Part shown: one piece after another, positions 1 to 15,000 of the stretch
Numbering within the stretch: the first letter of the stretch is position 1
How the letters are laid out: the number at the start of each line of letters is the position of its first letter
DNA from: Cladocopium goreaui
Taxonomy: Eukaryota; Sar; Dinophyceae; Suessiales; Symbiodiniaceae
Direction of reading: 5' to 3'
DNA: 64,000 bases
Assembly: GCA_947184155.2 (NCBI GenBank)
Contig: CAMXCT020006754.1
Location: forward strand, 62,001-126,000
Translations under genes and position numbers: made by a program
The notes under the pieces: model-generated
Told to the model about the DNA's origin: nothing
Databases searched by the model: none
Seen by the model: only the letters and a program-made list of their open reading frames with translations

Positions 1-686
1 GCGGATGCCTTGTAGCACTCTTGAAAATTGAGATTTTGGGAATGGTTTATGGCACTGGGTTTTCCAGGTTACCACATTTCATTGATGGGATTTGACCAGA
101 AATAATAGGATATGATTCAATATAATTATATATATATACATATATATATATATAATGGGATATATAACCAAGTTGGTAAACCCTACGCCATAAACAACTA
201 CCATTTAAGGATATTTACTGTAAGAATAGTTGGTATAATGTGTACGACCTATTTCTGGTAAAAGTGGGGTGGTTTATTGCTAGGTTTACAGTTTACTGCA
301 TTAGTTGCATTAGCATCAAAATGCATCAAGTATACTTTACAAAAGCCAAGAAAGCGATCAACCAGCGCTGTTTTTCTTTTGCACTGCTCATATCTACCTG
401 AAATGGTGCACCAACCACAATGCAGCCAGTCCAAGCATTCCGCTAGCCAAAGGATAGAAGCATCAAATCCAAAACTTATAGTTTCGTAGCAACAATAGAA
501 ACATGTCCAATAAATTTTGGTGTCCTAAATTGGGACCCCCAAATGGATGGTTTACAACGGAAAACCCCTTTAAAATGGATGATTTGGGGGGTACCCCCAC
601 TTTAGGAAACCTCAATTTATGCTCATATCTTGCTATGGCCAGACACAGAAACATGTAGAAACATGTGGAAACATGAGGTAGAAACA
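1..686. other. Sequence 3' of the stop codon; no gene seen
   Basis: AT-rich flank beyond the terminal exon. Just after the stop there are tandem GAAACATGT-like words (about 645-687) in the expected 3' untranslated region. A TA-dinucleotide tract lies near 125-155. A short open stretch at 1-20 could be an exon edge of a neighbouring gene but cannot be supported. Confidence 0.4.
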
Positions 687-800
687 TCATCCCTTTTCGG
701 GCGTTCCATCCTCAACATCAAGCATGTACACTTCAAGTCGATCCATTTCCAGTTCGTCGCCTCCAAAGAATTGCAATGCTCTTGGCGTTCGTCCAATCGT
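687..800 (-). CDS. C-terminal exon with stop codon
   Basis: Begins after AG at 801-802 (gagcag) and gives 37 residues then TGA at 687-689. The reading runs [37 protein letters not shown]: acidic, amphipathic, protein-like. In-frame TAA lies just upstream of the acceptor, fixing the exon's 5' side. Phase 0 start agrees with the exon at 1634-1678. A second open frame ([18 protein letters not shown]) overlaps but is less protein-like. Confidence 0.62.
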   Translation of the reverse strand, partial: TIGRTPRALQFFGGDELEMDRLEVYMLDVEDGTPEKG

Positions 801-2904
801 CTGCTCAAGGCGTTATTGTTTTCACTGCTTTCACCTGCCAGGAGTCGTTGTTTCAAATGTTTTAACAGTCTGCCAAGTCAGCCCAAGGCTATGGAGACTC
901 ATGAGAAAGCAAAATGCAAGCACCAAGCATAGAGCAATCATCTTCCCACAAGTTCAAGATTTCAAACCATAACATTCGCAGGCTGAGTCATCCCAACAAC
1001 AGGGCTTTAAAAGTATGCGAAACCAACACCAAAAAGCAAAATAACACCGAAGGAGTTCCGAAGTCTGAAGAAGTTCCAAAGGAGTTGGATGTGTTGATCC
1101 TGCAGAACATGGTACTGCATGGCAAAAACCAAGCGACAGCCCATCAGCAAGTTTTTCTCAATCCAAGTCACGCAAAATGTCCACGGTTTTGCTGTTGATC
1201 TGGGCCACGGGTTTTTTTTAGGGTCTAGACTGTAGTCAGAGCAAACTAAAGCAGATTGTCTGCTGAAGCGCAAACAATGTCAATATGCGGTGCAAGTTTC
1301 AAAGTAGATCCGATATGATCCGATCATTTGTTTCTTTCAATGGTGATTCTTGGCAAGTATAGAGAAGTTGCCGAGGATTATTCAGCTTTGAGTTCCATGT
1401 TGGCTCCATAAGGACAATGTTGGGAAATGTTCAACAGATAAGGCTCAGACCACTTGGCAACTCCCGGCAGCTATGATCCATACTAAGTTTCATGATTTAC
1501 TGATTTACAATTAAAAAACACACAATATGTACATTAAATATGGGAATTTCCTTTAGTGGTACCCCCAAATCGCGCAATATCGCGGAATTTCATAGGGACT
1601 CTCCATGAAATCATCCAGCTATTCAAATCTGACCTTCTCGTCCAAACTGGAGACTTCGGAGCGCATACGAAGTAAATCCTGCAGAAACAAAAAAATGCAT
1701 AACATGGCGTAACCAAGGAAATCCAATGTATATATATATTATATAATATATATATATTGCATATATTATATATATATGATGAGTCTGATTAGCGATTATT
1801 ATACATTGTATTGTTGACTATTGATTGGTACTAGCGGCTTACTAGCGTAATATCGATTATATATGACTGTATTTAATATATAGGCAACCTATCAAAATAG
1901 GGAACATATATGATGATGGATTGTTTCGGTACTGTTGTTGGTCTTAGTCGAATCATTATTGTTCATTGTATGTTATTATCATGTGTAAGTGAGGGTGACA
2001 GTTGCTCCCAACGTGCTTCAACCCAAAAGGGCAGCTTTCATTTTTCCCATGCATTATAGCATGGAATCTTGGGTCCGACTAGTACATGAACAGGCCACAG
2101 GGAAATTTTCCATTTGTATCGGACATAAGGTACCGGTATCTTACTTGATGCAGCACCGTGGAAAATCATATGTGCGAAGATCACTTCCCCGTTGAATATC
2201 GATGATTTCCAGTGCCTGTAAGGCACACATTTTTTCTTTTCTCCCCCAGGCGCAGCTGTAGGGTGGTTTCCCAACATAGGCTAGCAGAGAGCCCCCTCAA
2301 ACCCCAAAACCAGCATTTTTTAGATACCCAAAATTAAAGGAACATATAAATATAAATATATAATTACCCGTCGATGGTTTGGTCATTGACCTATACCCGA
2401 TACCCAAATCACTGACCAAAGATAACCGCACCTCATCCACACGGCGCCGGCGGCTATCCACCTGACAGCATGGTCACGGGGACAACACGAACAGGTGAGA
2501 CAAGTCCCCGCTGGGCAGCCTGGGGAAACAAACGATTCAGCCATGTGAGGTTTCCCAAAATCATGCGCACCGCTGCGCACCTCACAAAAAATGCAATGAA
2601 GTCTTTTGATGTCTCTTGAACAAATGGTGAAAATCATGAGGAATTGGAAGCACTTGGTAGCCCATTTTCAGACAAACCCCGCGTTAAATGGCCTCCAAGC
2701 GCAGAGATGATGCCATGTCCCTGACCTGTGGTGTGTTGCATGCCCATCAAAATGCCAGCAATGTACGGGGTCTCTTCAGACCGAATCCAGAATGTCTTGT
2801 TACGAATGCTGAAGTCCTGAATTCGGTCCGTACAATTATAAAGTATAAATATGTTGGATATTGGTTTGGTTTGATGATGATGATGATGATGACGATGACG
2901 ATGG

Positions 2905-2937
<33 letters not shown>

Positions 2938-2956
2938 CGATGACGATGACGATGAC

Positions 2957-3008
<52 letters not shown>

Positions 3009-6000
3009 CTAATGATGATGATGATGATGATGATGATTATTCTTAATATTATTTTGTTTTTGTTTTTGTTTTTGTTTTTGTTTTGTTGTTGTTGTTGTTG
3101 TTGTTGTTGTCGTTGTCGTCGTCGTCGTCGTTGGTGATGATGCTGATGCTGATGCTGATGCTGCTGATGTCGACGAAAACGATAAGGAGGAGGATAACCT
3201 CTGGGTGGATGGGTGTAAACTCTGGAAGGATATTCAATGCCAAGGGCCTGCCAAGGGCCTGCCAAGCACCTCCCGCTGAGAAAGGCACCGTTCGAATGGA
3301 GGCATCAATGTCATCATTCCTGGGAACAAGAAAACACCAGATGATCGCCTACGTTCCGATTTGTTCAGGGTGTGATTGTTAAGTTATATACAAATAACGT
3401 ATACGAACAGTTAGCGTGTCATTCCGTGGGGGCAGGGGACCGCACAAGTACGGTAAAACAAAGCTTTCAATTTTTTTTCGCATGCGCACTTTTTCGAAAC
3501 TAGGCAATTTGTCTATGTGGATATGTTCGAACAAAGCAGTAGGAAATGTGAATCAATATCAATATGTATTTAATATACATATATACGTATCTCGCATCTT
3601 GCTTTGGAACATCGTTATACATTCTTCCATATACATTGAGTGAAGGATGTTAGTAATACATAGTATTACTATGTAATACTAGTAGATATAATAATAGCAT
3701 CAACAAGATTTAAGCGTACCCAGGTACCCAGAAACTCTTACTTCCACTTGGACTTTCACTTACGGTACTGGTACGTTACTGGCTTTGAGCATCCCTCAGT
3801 TGCTTTTCTGGCAGGTTGAACCAGACTGCATACTGATTTGCCAATAGGGCACTTCCAAAATCCAATGTTTTATCATCACATTTACATACATGTACCATGT
3901 ATTTCATGGTAATTTCAAGGGCATGACTCATATAATACTCATACTACATTCGGTTGGCGAGGCTCATGTCGTTCCAACTGGCAATGTCTGTTTTCGCATC
4001 AAGTTTGGCCTGGCGAGGATAGAATGCTGGGTGCTGGAAAATCACCCTGTTTATTCCCATGATCTTCCCAGCTAGAATAACCTCCATTTATTGACCTGTC
4101 CAATTAAAATCCCCAGTGGTAATCAATATAGTACAGTAATATACAGTAATAATATAGCATAATATAACCAAGCTTAGGCAATGTTTGGTCATTCTACAAG
4201 CTTTCTCAACTACCCTCTAGTAATGGAACATAGCGATGAAACGTGGTCTAGTCTTTAGCTTTTATCTTAAAATCTTAATGACCTTTTTCTGTCCATAGCT
4301 ACCTGCTAATTGAGAGAGAGAGAGAGTCCGTTCACATTTTTTTAGCCATGGCCCAGGAATAGTTCGATGATTTACCTATGATTTTGATGGTGATTTTCCA
4401 TAGCAAACTCTTCGTTTACTGGAGGGTATCTAGTATCTAGTTGATCTTCCATGGCTTCCTTAAATCTTTGATCAGCCAGCCGTTGTCAGGTGGTGTCGAT
4501 ATCCCTAAGGGCTACGGCTTATAACAAATGGTATGATAGTCCTGTGGTTATGAAATGATAATATAAAAAATACAATAATCATATATAATCATGATAGTAA
4601 CACGATATTGATGTGACAAACATATGATAATGCCAAATCAGCAAAACTGAGCGCCTGGAAGTTCTGATTCACCCCAGAAATCTCCATGTTGAGGTACTCG
4701 CAGCGCTCGTGCACCTAGTGACAATTGCAAAGTGGTTTGGAAACATTGTCACCAGTGGAAGTCAGCAGAAATTGTTTAAACAGCAATTACAAAAAGTGTT
4801 CCAACTTTGAACCTCCCAACCGGAAAACGTCCCTTCAAATATGGGGGGCCGGTAGTTCCTGGTTAGGGCCCGTGGATTGACGTCCGTGGAACGTGCCAGG
4901 TTCTAATCTGAGATAAAATTTATATATATTTCAATACTGGGTGTATACAGTAAATATATATATATACATACATATATATATATATATAACGATTTTATAA
5001 AGCCCTTTTTAATAAACCTTCTTCAATTTTATGGCGGATGGCAAGAATTACAACAAACCCAAACCAGCCGGATATACCTCTTGCAAGCTCTGCGACACAT
5101 CCTCCATCCACGCATCGTGAGCTTTCAGGGCCTGGCTCGGAGGCGTTAACATGTAACATGTTTCAATTGGAGTATTCATTCATAAAAAGGATATATGCAC
5201 TTCATGATTAGGAAATACACTCTTTTTCAATTCATCCCTCAGAAATTGGTGCATTGATGTGAATTGCAGTGAATTCTGGGCCACCTTCCAGAGAGAATGG
5301 ACATAGTTCGAAACAGAACGCAACAGTACAAAAGTGAAGCAATTGCAAGGTCATGTGACAGCAGAATGACTCATATAAATTTCGGAGAGCAAATCGGGCA
5401 GATCCCAGGTCACCAGCTGGAAACCCAGTCTGGCTTCCATGCAGTATATTGGTATATCCCCACAAGATCCCACAAGCAGGTTGCAGCAACGTTTGCAAGC
5501 CAAATGGTGACTTTAGCATCATTTATAGTTGTTTATCGCGGTGAGGTTGTTCAAATTTACCATCCCAAAGCAATAGGGTGACCCTTTCAATTAGATCCAA
5601 TTCAGGGCTTGGCAAACCACTTTCATCTAAAAATCTACTATTCTAAGGGTCCATGTTTCAACATGAAAACCAACATGTTTCAACCCCCATGAAAAAATAT
5701 GCCCGGCAGTTGGGATCATACTCCAATTTCTAGGGTTTAAAATAACACCTGTTTAAAACCACCACAAACCATTCATTGAGTGATTAATTCCGTTAATCCC
5801 TCCCCCAAAAAAATCGATAACCTAAAAGCGACGAGTTTTGTATTGGATTTATTCACAATGGGCGGTATTTCATATCATATGGGGTATATGTCCCACTTAA
5901 TGATGTTACAGAGTGTTACACTGTGTTACACTCTTGTTTCTGCTGCTTAACTCTCTCATGTTTGATGGGATTAATTGGGGGATGCCCAAATCGAGATCCT

Positions 6001-9000
6001 TACCGAACCCAATATCCGCCTCCTGCATGTCTCCCATGTCCAAACGCATCGTAGAGATTTCTGCCGTCACGGTGGCCTCGATCGATCACTGGGTACTTCC
6101 CAAGGTTTCAGGGTTACATCAGCTCTTTCCGAAGCACAAATTCACGTTTACTTTGGGTTACATCAATATCCCCTTGATTAGCTATCATGTGGTTGGGGAG
6201 CTCTTCATAACTCTGTGGTTTCTCATTCACAGTAACGAGGACTATGGATAACCCTCGCTCCTTAGCTCCCTCCTAATTATTGGATAGTTAGGGTCAACAT
6301 CCCCGGCGATCACGCCTCCACCCGCTGTCGCGATGTGATGATGGAGTGAGTTGAGTCAACCTCGGCTGCTGGTCATGTCACGCGCTGAACGTGGAACCCC
6401 TTGAGGCCCATAGAATGCTGACCACGTGGGAACTAGTGCCCCGTAGTTAGTTAATTATGTTTCGAAAGTAGGTAACTAGGGTGTATGCTGTGGTCACGAC
6501 ATAAGTATCATAAGCATATACATATATATGATATTGGTTTATAAACCAATCTGCAACTAGGGGGCACCACATTGTGGGAACACATGAGAAAAGGCTGAGC
6601 AACTGGATATTCGACATATCGTCACAGCTGGACAAACAGTCATATTCAACATAGCAACTGGATATTCGAGAAGTAAAACAACGTCACAGTTGGATGATGA
6701 AGTGCAAGCAGTTGAAGAAACATGCACATCCCTCCATTCGAATTTGGATGCACACATGCATGTCCATTTGACATGGGAAGGTATTGGCATAACTATTTTT
6801 TTTTTTGCATGTATGTATGATACATATATATATATATTCATTCGAAAATGCTAATGCACACATGTATATATGTATGCATATATACATGTGTGTGTGTTGA
6901 ATTGTGCTGACACGCACACACACATATGTATATATATATATATATATATGAATCTCATAATATCTTACAATTTAAGCAGCGTGCCTCAGTTGAGGGCGTT
7001 TGTTTAAAGAAAAAGCGATGCCTATGTTCCAAAAGAATCCAAAAGATAGCATCTGGTCCTAGGTTCTGCAGGCCTAAAGAAATCTCAATACCGCAATACC
7101 ACCGCTCATCTCCTTTGGGCAAGGCCCCAAGGTATCTTGGCATCCTGCAGTAGACACAGCAGCCCGATCATCCCCATCATCACCTAACATCACAATCTTA
7201 AATTGTCTAGTCTAGTGTCAAAAATATGAAATGATTTCCCCTGTATTCCTCCCTGCAGGCTAATATATTCATTCTAGATTCTAAATGTTAAACACGTAAA
7301 TCGGAACGACATGGCTGTATCTGAAAATGGAAGTAAACCCCAATGCGGATGTTAGTGGGGAAAATGACGATGAAACGCTAAAAAAATATTAAAAAATGGT
7401 TTGCCCTTAAATTGTTCAGACAAACCCACCTCTTCCCCCATTGTTTTCCCCTGTTTTTAGCTTCATTTCAGTTGCCCAATTTGGAACCACCCAGAACCAC
7501 CGGAACCACCGAAAGGCCCATTGGAAAACGAGGACAAGAGACACGCGCGCGCATTTCATCCAGGTCCACGTTGACGGCGTCCATCGCAGCGGTAAAGTCC
7601 TGGCAGAGTTTTGCATTGGATTTTACCAGCCAATGGGAACTTCCCATGGGAAGGAACTGAAAGTATGGGATGTTTGAGCTCTATTGTCCTGTTGAAAATG
7701 TTGCGAAAAATAGATATGGACTGACCTACTTACCAGTTATAAGTGGTGTATATGTATATATACATAAATATACATAATATATATATATATACATACATAC
7801 GTACAACTGGGGATAAAATGGAACTAAACGTAACTCGTAGCTCCTTGGCTCATGATACCTCTTGATATCCCCATATCTCCCATATGCTAGGGAATGTGGA
7901 TACCAATGGCCTGGGATACATTGGTATCATGTGGTTGGGAGCCTGTCAACTGCTTGGTGGCTGAGCCACCTCAGTGAAAAAATATGCTTACCACCCAACC
8001 AGTTTAGTAGCTCCTTGGCTCCCAATTTACCGGAGAAATCACGGATTGAATATGAATACCCATGGCCTCCTAGCTGCATCCAAAACACCGGATCAATATG
8101 CAAATCAGATAGGGATACTTAAAGCGTGTTAAATAGTGGGATATGGTGGGGGATGTCAAGCCGACATGGCACTTGGGTTTGTGTGAAAAAATGTGCGTTC
8201 CCATCAAAAACACAATTTACTGGTGAATGTGATGATAAACCAGTGGGTTTGGAATATATACCCAATTTAATGGGAGATCACTAATATGTTCAGTGGCTGT
8301 GTTTCAAGCAAAATCTATACCATGGTTTTTGATTGGTTTTACAATGTTTTACACCTATTTAGGGTGTTCAATCGCGGATTTTCCTTTCAATTTCTGAATA
8401 TCCCCCCTCGTCCAAAAAGAGTTGGGTTTGCAGGAAATCTGGTTGCACACCACATAAGGTTGTAATGGTGGTAATCAGTCTATATAATTGGAAATTGTAT
8501 GCATGTGATACCGAAGACTGTTGGTTGACTTGATTGTTGGGGGAATGGCGAACACCCAGCCGCAATTAGAGTATAGAACCCGCAAAACTAGCAGCAAAAT
8601 TGTGATGTGCCTGTTGTTTTCATTGTGTAAGTTACAAATTCCCTATATAACTAAGTGAGGGCACCTACCGGTAAGGACCCACATATACATCCATTTGCAA
8701 TCATTTGCTAGTTCACAGCTCACGGTACGAAGTAACGTAATAACCTGCTACACGTTATAAGGATCGGTGGGTAGGATGACCAAATGGTGAGTACTTGCCA
8801 CCTGGTCAAAACTGCGGATGAAAAATGAATGATAATGAATTTAATGAATGATACAATTGCTACACAATCATGTTTCACAGAAATAATATCTGCAAATGAA
8901 GGCATTCATCAAAGGACAACCCTTGAAACATCAAGGTAACTTGGCAATACCAACAGCTCACAAAACAGTTTATTGACTCAAAGTTCCTGACGCATCCGCT

Positions 9001-12000
9001 TTGGGTACATGGGCTCTGAAGTGCTGTCCATGTACTGGTGACTTTGCCAGTCCCTTGGTTGCAAGTTATGGTTTCCTAACACCCCAAATCAGACCCAACG
9101 AAGCAAAGGCACATGACAGTGCATGCGCTTAGAGTCCCCAGGATACAACGCCTCTGGATGAAAAATAACCCAAATACAAGGTGGGGAAATCTAAATGGAT
9201 GTGTCCTAAAATACAGGTAGCCCTAAATCATCCAAATCATGAACGACTATTTTAGATCATTTTAGTATTGTGAAATCCCTGATGTATTGAACAATATTGA
9301 ACTCCCATGATGACTTGGGGATCCCCGACTTAACCCCCAGCGCTCCTCCATGTCCCGTTCGCAGGCCAGGACGATGCGTTTCACCTGGGCCGTGTCGCCC
9401 TTTGCGCCGTTCAAGAGGTCCTGGACCAACGACAGCTACGAGCACCGGATTTCTCAGTCGAAATGCTTACATGATGCTAACCCAAAAACATGGATATGTT
9501 AATAGGTGCCTATTTAGTCCTGGTGTACTATATGGTTGCGTGCATAGATATACACGTACATGCATATATACGACATAGACATAGATGTGAATAGATAGGA
9601 TAGAATGTGATAGGACGGAATAGGATGCGATAGGATGGGATGGGATGGGATAGGATGGGATAGGATAGGAGAGGATAGGATAGACTAGAAAAGCTAGGAT
9701 AAGATAAAACAACATAAAATAATATAGGTTTGATAGATTAGATAGATTATATAGATAGATTAGATAGGCCTATAATATAGTTGTCAAAGGTTTTATCCCC
9801 AGGAATGCAATGGAATCTATGCTGGCCCTGGTGCTTGCCTCACTGGACGATCATACACTCACCGTCCCAAACTTATGCAACAGCCACGTTTCTAAATAAT
9901 ACCAACCTGACAAACCAGGTTTAACATGGTTTATCAATATTTAACAGTTGCTTTGGGGGAGGCCCAATATACCAATCATACAAATGATACTTGGGGGTGC
10001 ATGCTTCCCAGTTTGTAAATGGTTGAGAAAATAAATAAATAACCATTGTATTGCTCGGTGAAACTCTCCCACACATACACAACTGGGGTATGGTTTGTCA
10101 TATGCTAAAGTGGTAAAACCAACAATCAACCATCCAAAATTATCCAACTTTGAAGTTTATCGTTGGCTAAATCCCATTATATAGATCCCTCTTTCGGATG
10201 ATGTAAAATGACCCACGTCCACAAGTATATAATCCTTTCCCCCTATATTAAACACCCTCGCCTTAGTTGTCAGGACTTTCCACAAAATCGGGACCATTTA
10301 TATAATGAGGCTGTGTTTAATATGAACCGGATGGCCAATGGGATAAATATCAATAATTAGGGTTTATAGGGATTATATCACCATATTACTAATAGTAATA
10401 ACCCTAATAACCCTATTATTAACCATCAATACTAGCAATAATCCCTATAATGTGGGGTAGTAATATGATAGGGCTTGCCGCATCTTTTCCACGTCCCGCA
10501 CGTCTCCTCACGTGACCCAGCCGCCAGTCAGCCCCGTCCTTCAACTCACCCACATCGTATTTCACCGCCTTGGCGGGAGCTCTTCGGCTTCCGGCTCACC
10601 GCAAAAAAAATGATTTTATTTGGATTTAAGACCCCAAATGTTGATTGAACCGCTGAATAGTGCATCTAATTTGGATTTTCATTAGGTTTTATTTGGAAGT
10701 AAGCAACACAAATGGTGATTGAACCACTGAATAGTGCATATTACCTTGGATTATCATGGGAATTTATTTGGATTTAACAAAGTGGTGATTGAAAATAGTG
10801 AATTCAATGGTGGATATGCATCTGTCTGAAAGTTGGGTATACCCGAAATGGCTGTGTTAGCAGGGGCAGTTGTGATTAGCCACCGGATTTTGGGATAGCC
10901 GGATACCTTTTTTCAGACAAATCATAATGTGCGTTTTTCTTTTGATACTCAACATGTATTACAGTAACCACATGAGCAATCTCGAAAACCCTAGGTTCAC
11001 GGAAAGGACATCCACAAATTTGGGAAGGTCCCATCGCTTACCACACGTTTGTACAATAATGATATATGGTAAACTTGGGGGGTAACGCTTGCAGGAAACT
11101 GCTACATTTTTTGAAAATAATTCACAGAAATCAATGTCCAATTTGGGTATCGCTAATATGGATATTAGAGAAATACAATGACATAACCTTGAAAAGGGGC
11201 ATCGCTAATTTGGGAAAGTCCCATCGCTTACCGTGTGTTTTTAACAATTTCCATCAATTTCCATAAACCAATGTCCGTCCAATACATATTTAGTATTGCC
11301 GGGGTTTTTGCGGTGGCTCACATAAAACTACCATTCAATGGGGGAAATCATCTTGAAGCATACCCAGCTCGGGTCTTCTGCCAACATTGACGGCTTTGTA
11401 CTTTGCAGCATAGAATGGAGACCTTGAACCAATCCTCACGTGCAGTGACAGCTAGTCACTAGTCTTGGTGGCGCATGTGCTCTGTTCGCTGCTGCGCACA
11501 AATTGTGACCTATCATGGCCAACAAACACCCCGTAATGTGGCAAACTCAAAAAGAAACTATAAGAAACTTATCCCATTGAACAACTAACTAGTTTGGGTT
11601 TTACCTTCTTTTTCCCACATACGGGCAGACCGAAGTTCATAAAATCCCAAGTGAGGGCGGTTTCTTGTCGGGTTTGCCATGGTTTCCTCATGCTCACCAT
11701 GCCAGCACCTTGTCAACCCCACAGGCCCCCGAGGTTCCAAACGTCAAGATCGCGACTCAAGCCCTGGATGCTGTCCGGTTCATCTGTCGTCCTGACATGT
11801 TGTCAGGCGCATGGGCATGGATTGAAAGCTCCCCTTCCAACTCCTGTGAAAGTATCAAGCACTTGCCCCTTGAAAGAGCATCAACTATCTGCAGCCACCA
11901 CCCAGCAGCAACAGCAGCAGCAGCAGCATCATCATTATCATCATCATCATCATCATCATCACTGGCACCTTCTGGAGTTGAGGAAGCTCAGTTTCTTGTC

Positions 12001-15000
12001 CACATCACTTGTGTATGCCTGAAGCGAGCTGAATGGTGCCTCTGAGACTCAAACAATCTCAAACAAAATGGGTAAATCTGTTTATATACAATGGGCTTGT
12101 GGACAGCAAATGATGGGTTCAATTGTTCACATACGAAGGCTATATCATGTTATATCATATCTATTTATGTATTTATTCTATCTACTCACTCTATCTATTC
12201 TATATGTTCTATCAAATCTATCTAATCTATCTGTCTGTCTGTCTGCCTGGCTATTCATCTATCTATTTAAAAATATATCATATCTATCTAGTCGTTAAAT
12301 TAATTTGCACAAAGCAAAGAACCGGTGCTGTGTCCTGTCGCCTCAACCTCACCTGGAGGCCCTTAGGCAGCCAGCTGATCCATTGTTCAACCAAGATATT
12401 CCCACATATGTCAGTAAGTTTTCTCCCAGTCCGTATGTATTCTTGCATAGCTCTGTGCATGTTTTTTTTTTTACATGCACCTTTATACATATGTATATAT
12501 ATATATATATTAAAAGCACAAAACATATGATACATACATGTACTTTATATACATATGCGTGTGGGCTACATGAATATAGATAAGTTATGATAAAATAACA
12601 TATAAACTTAAACACATTAGAAAATATAATTCAACTGATTTATATATATATATATTTGTATGATTTATAAACATCTATAATCTATACAAATATATACAAA
12701 TTATATAAATCTGACAATGGCAAAGCCCCATTTCCATCTACACATGGTCAACCAGAGGTGCTTGTTCAGTCGACAGTTCTCGCGTCCAAGGCGATCCACG
12801 GATCACAAGCTGCGCTTAGTCGGCTTCGTCGGCTTCCAAACGATCTGGGAAGCCATTGAATATCATTGATTTTTTCTTGGATATCCCAACAAAAAGAGGT
12901 TTGGACAACGTGTGATGTAATTCACATATCTCAACTTCACCATGCTCTACTAACCATTCATAAAACGCGACTTAACTGGACAGCAATGAAGATATAAATG
13001 CAGTACATACAATGTGTTTCTAGTTCCGCTTGTCTTGTTTATTCGTTTTTGTTCAAATTGAATCTCTCACTTAGAACTCCGACGTGGAAGCATCAACGGT
13101 TGGCGCTTGGCTAGTCAGTGAGAGTGCGACTCAGCTGCAAGGCTTCGACGGCATGTTTGGAGCTGCATTTCGGCTTTGATCGACATGGATCAACAAACAG
13201 TCAAGCTGTTTGCATTGGGATACTGTGGGAATATTGGGGGATATCTGGGTTACGCCTTGGTTCGCTATGGATTCTGATTTATCGGATATGAGTTGGACAA
13301 AGATTTGGAAAACTGACAAAAACGCCAAGAAAACCCCGTACAGATCCACATGTAAGACTTGGGTTGATGATCCCTGATGATCCCTTGATTGGTTGAGATA
13401 TCCCAATCAACATACGACAGCGAATGTTGACTATGGCCTAGGATGCATTTTGTCGGGCAGTATGATATTTGATTTGATGATAATGAGATATACTTGAGGT
13501 GCACTGCTCCTTTCAGAATTTGTTCAGCAATTCCGAGCCTTACAGCCAGCGCAGCGCGCAGGATAGCGTATGAAATTTGAAGAATGCAGCAGGTCGGTGC
13601 CAGCTGGACCACAGTTTGACTGCGATGCAGGATGGCCTAGAAAATCAAGGAAAAACAGCAAAAGTGATCTAAATCCAGGATCGTACAGTGCGTTTCAGAG
13701 AGGGAAATCACTGACATATTTAGTCGCTGCAACCCATCCCCAATATTGCTGAAAGGGGGATCTGACAACATTGAATATCACATGAACATGTGTCTGTTGC
13801 GTTCTGTTGGAGCATCCACTCCCATATGCATACATGAGTTACTATATGTTGAGTAGACACAGATTAAACAAAAATCAAAGGAAACAAACGGAAACAAATT
13901 CATTGACAAGAAGCAAAACAACAATAGCTAGCTGGTAGTTTGGCCCCCTAAAAATATGTCAAATGATTGAGTCCTTGTGGTCCGTCATGTCGTCCAAAAC
14001 TGCATTGGCGAACACTCAGAAACAACCAGTTCATCTGTACCCAAGTAAGATATGGTAAGATCATATCAACAAATCTGACAGGAATCATCAAACCAACCTA
14101 CCAAACATGAAATACGGCTATAGATTGAAACCATGGCACATCTCCCTATTCAAACGGTCCCTATAGGTACGCCATTCCAAATACCATATTCCATAGCCTA
14201 CACTGCTTTGTTGTAACCCTCCCGAAGGAAAGTCATTGGGGATCATGGTTCTCCGTAGGGATGCGCAGGGGCTCATGGTGGTTGGCGGCTACGGAGCGGA
14301 AAACCTCCGAGTATTACCACATTTAGTGGCACTTTCAACAGAAACCATGATTATCTCGTGGATTTGGGGGTATCCCGTATTCAGGAACCCAATGCCATTA
14401 TTAGATACATATCCAAGTACATCCCCAAAGTACATCCCCAAAGTACATCCCCAAAGTACATCCCCAACTATCTCATCACTATATCCCCAGTGTGTGTCAA
14501 CAAAATGGTAAGCAATGTGGCACACCAAATGCCATAAATCATCCCAGTAACAAACGATGACTGCGGGTCAGAATAAGCATCATCCATTCCTGAAGGCATA
14601 CCCAATGTCACAAACCTCTCATAGTTTATTACATTTGGGTTTACTTCATCTTAAATCAATTATTTATTGTTGATGGTTAATCCCCTTATATTAATTGAGT
14701 GTTTGTTTTACTTTTCGTAGATGATGGGAACATAGCAATTACAAAAGCCACAATGTCAATTGGCTGTGAGACTATTCAAACACGTTGATACATACACACA
14801 TACATTACATGAACAATCATGAACATAATTATATCATATTATATACATATCTTTAAAAACAAACATATATAATCATAAATAATATATAACTTATATATAA
14901 TTGTGTACAATATATGTACAACATCATGCATCACAATGTGGTTTCATCTCCGTTGGATCACTTTGCCGCTCGTGTCACATTGGGGCCGCTCGTCGTTGTG

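Noticed and set aside
2688..3265. Long frames on both strands rich in Met/Asp/Ile/Gln
   Set aside because: Entirely explained by GAT and TGT trinucleotide repeats with no stops; no coding signal outside the repeat.
6004..6130. Plus-strand frame across 5913-6251
   Set aside because: The minus strand has AG|G and GTAAGG edges and a helical reading; the plus frame has no splice support.
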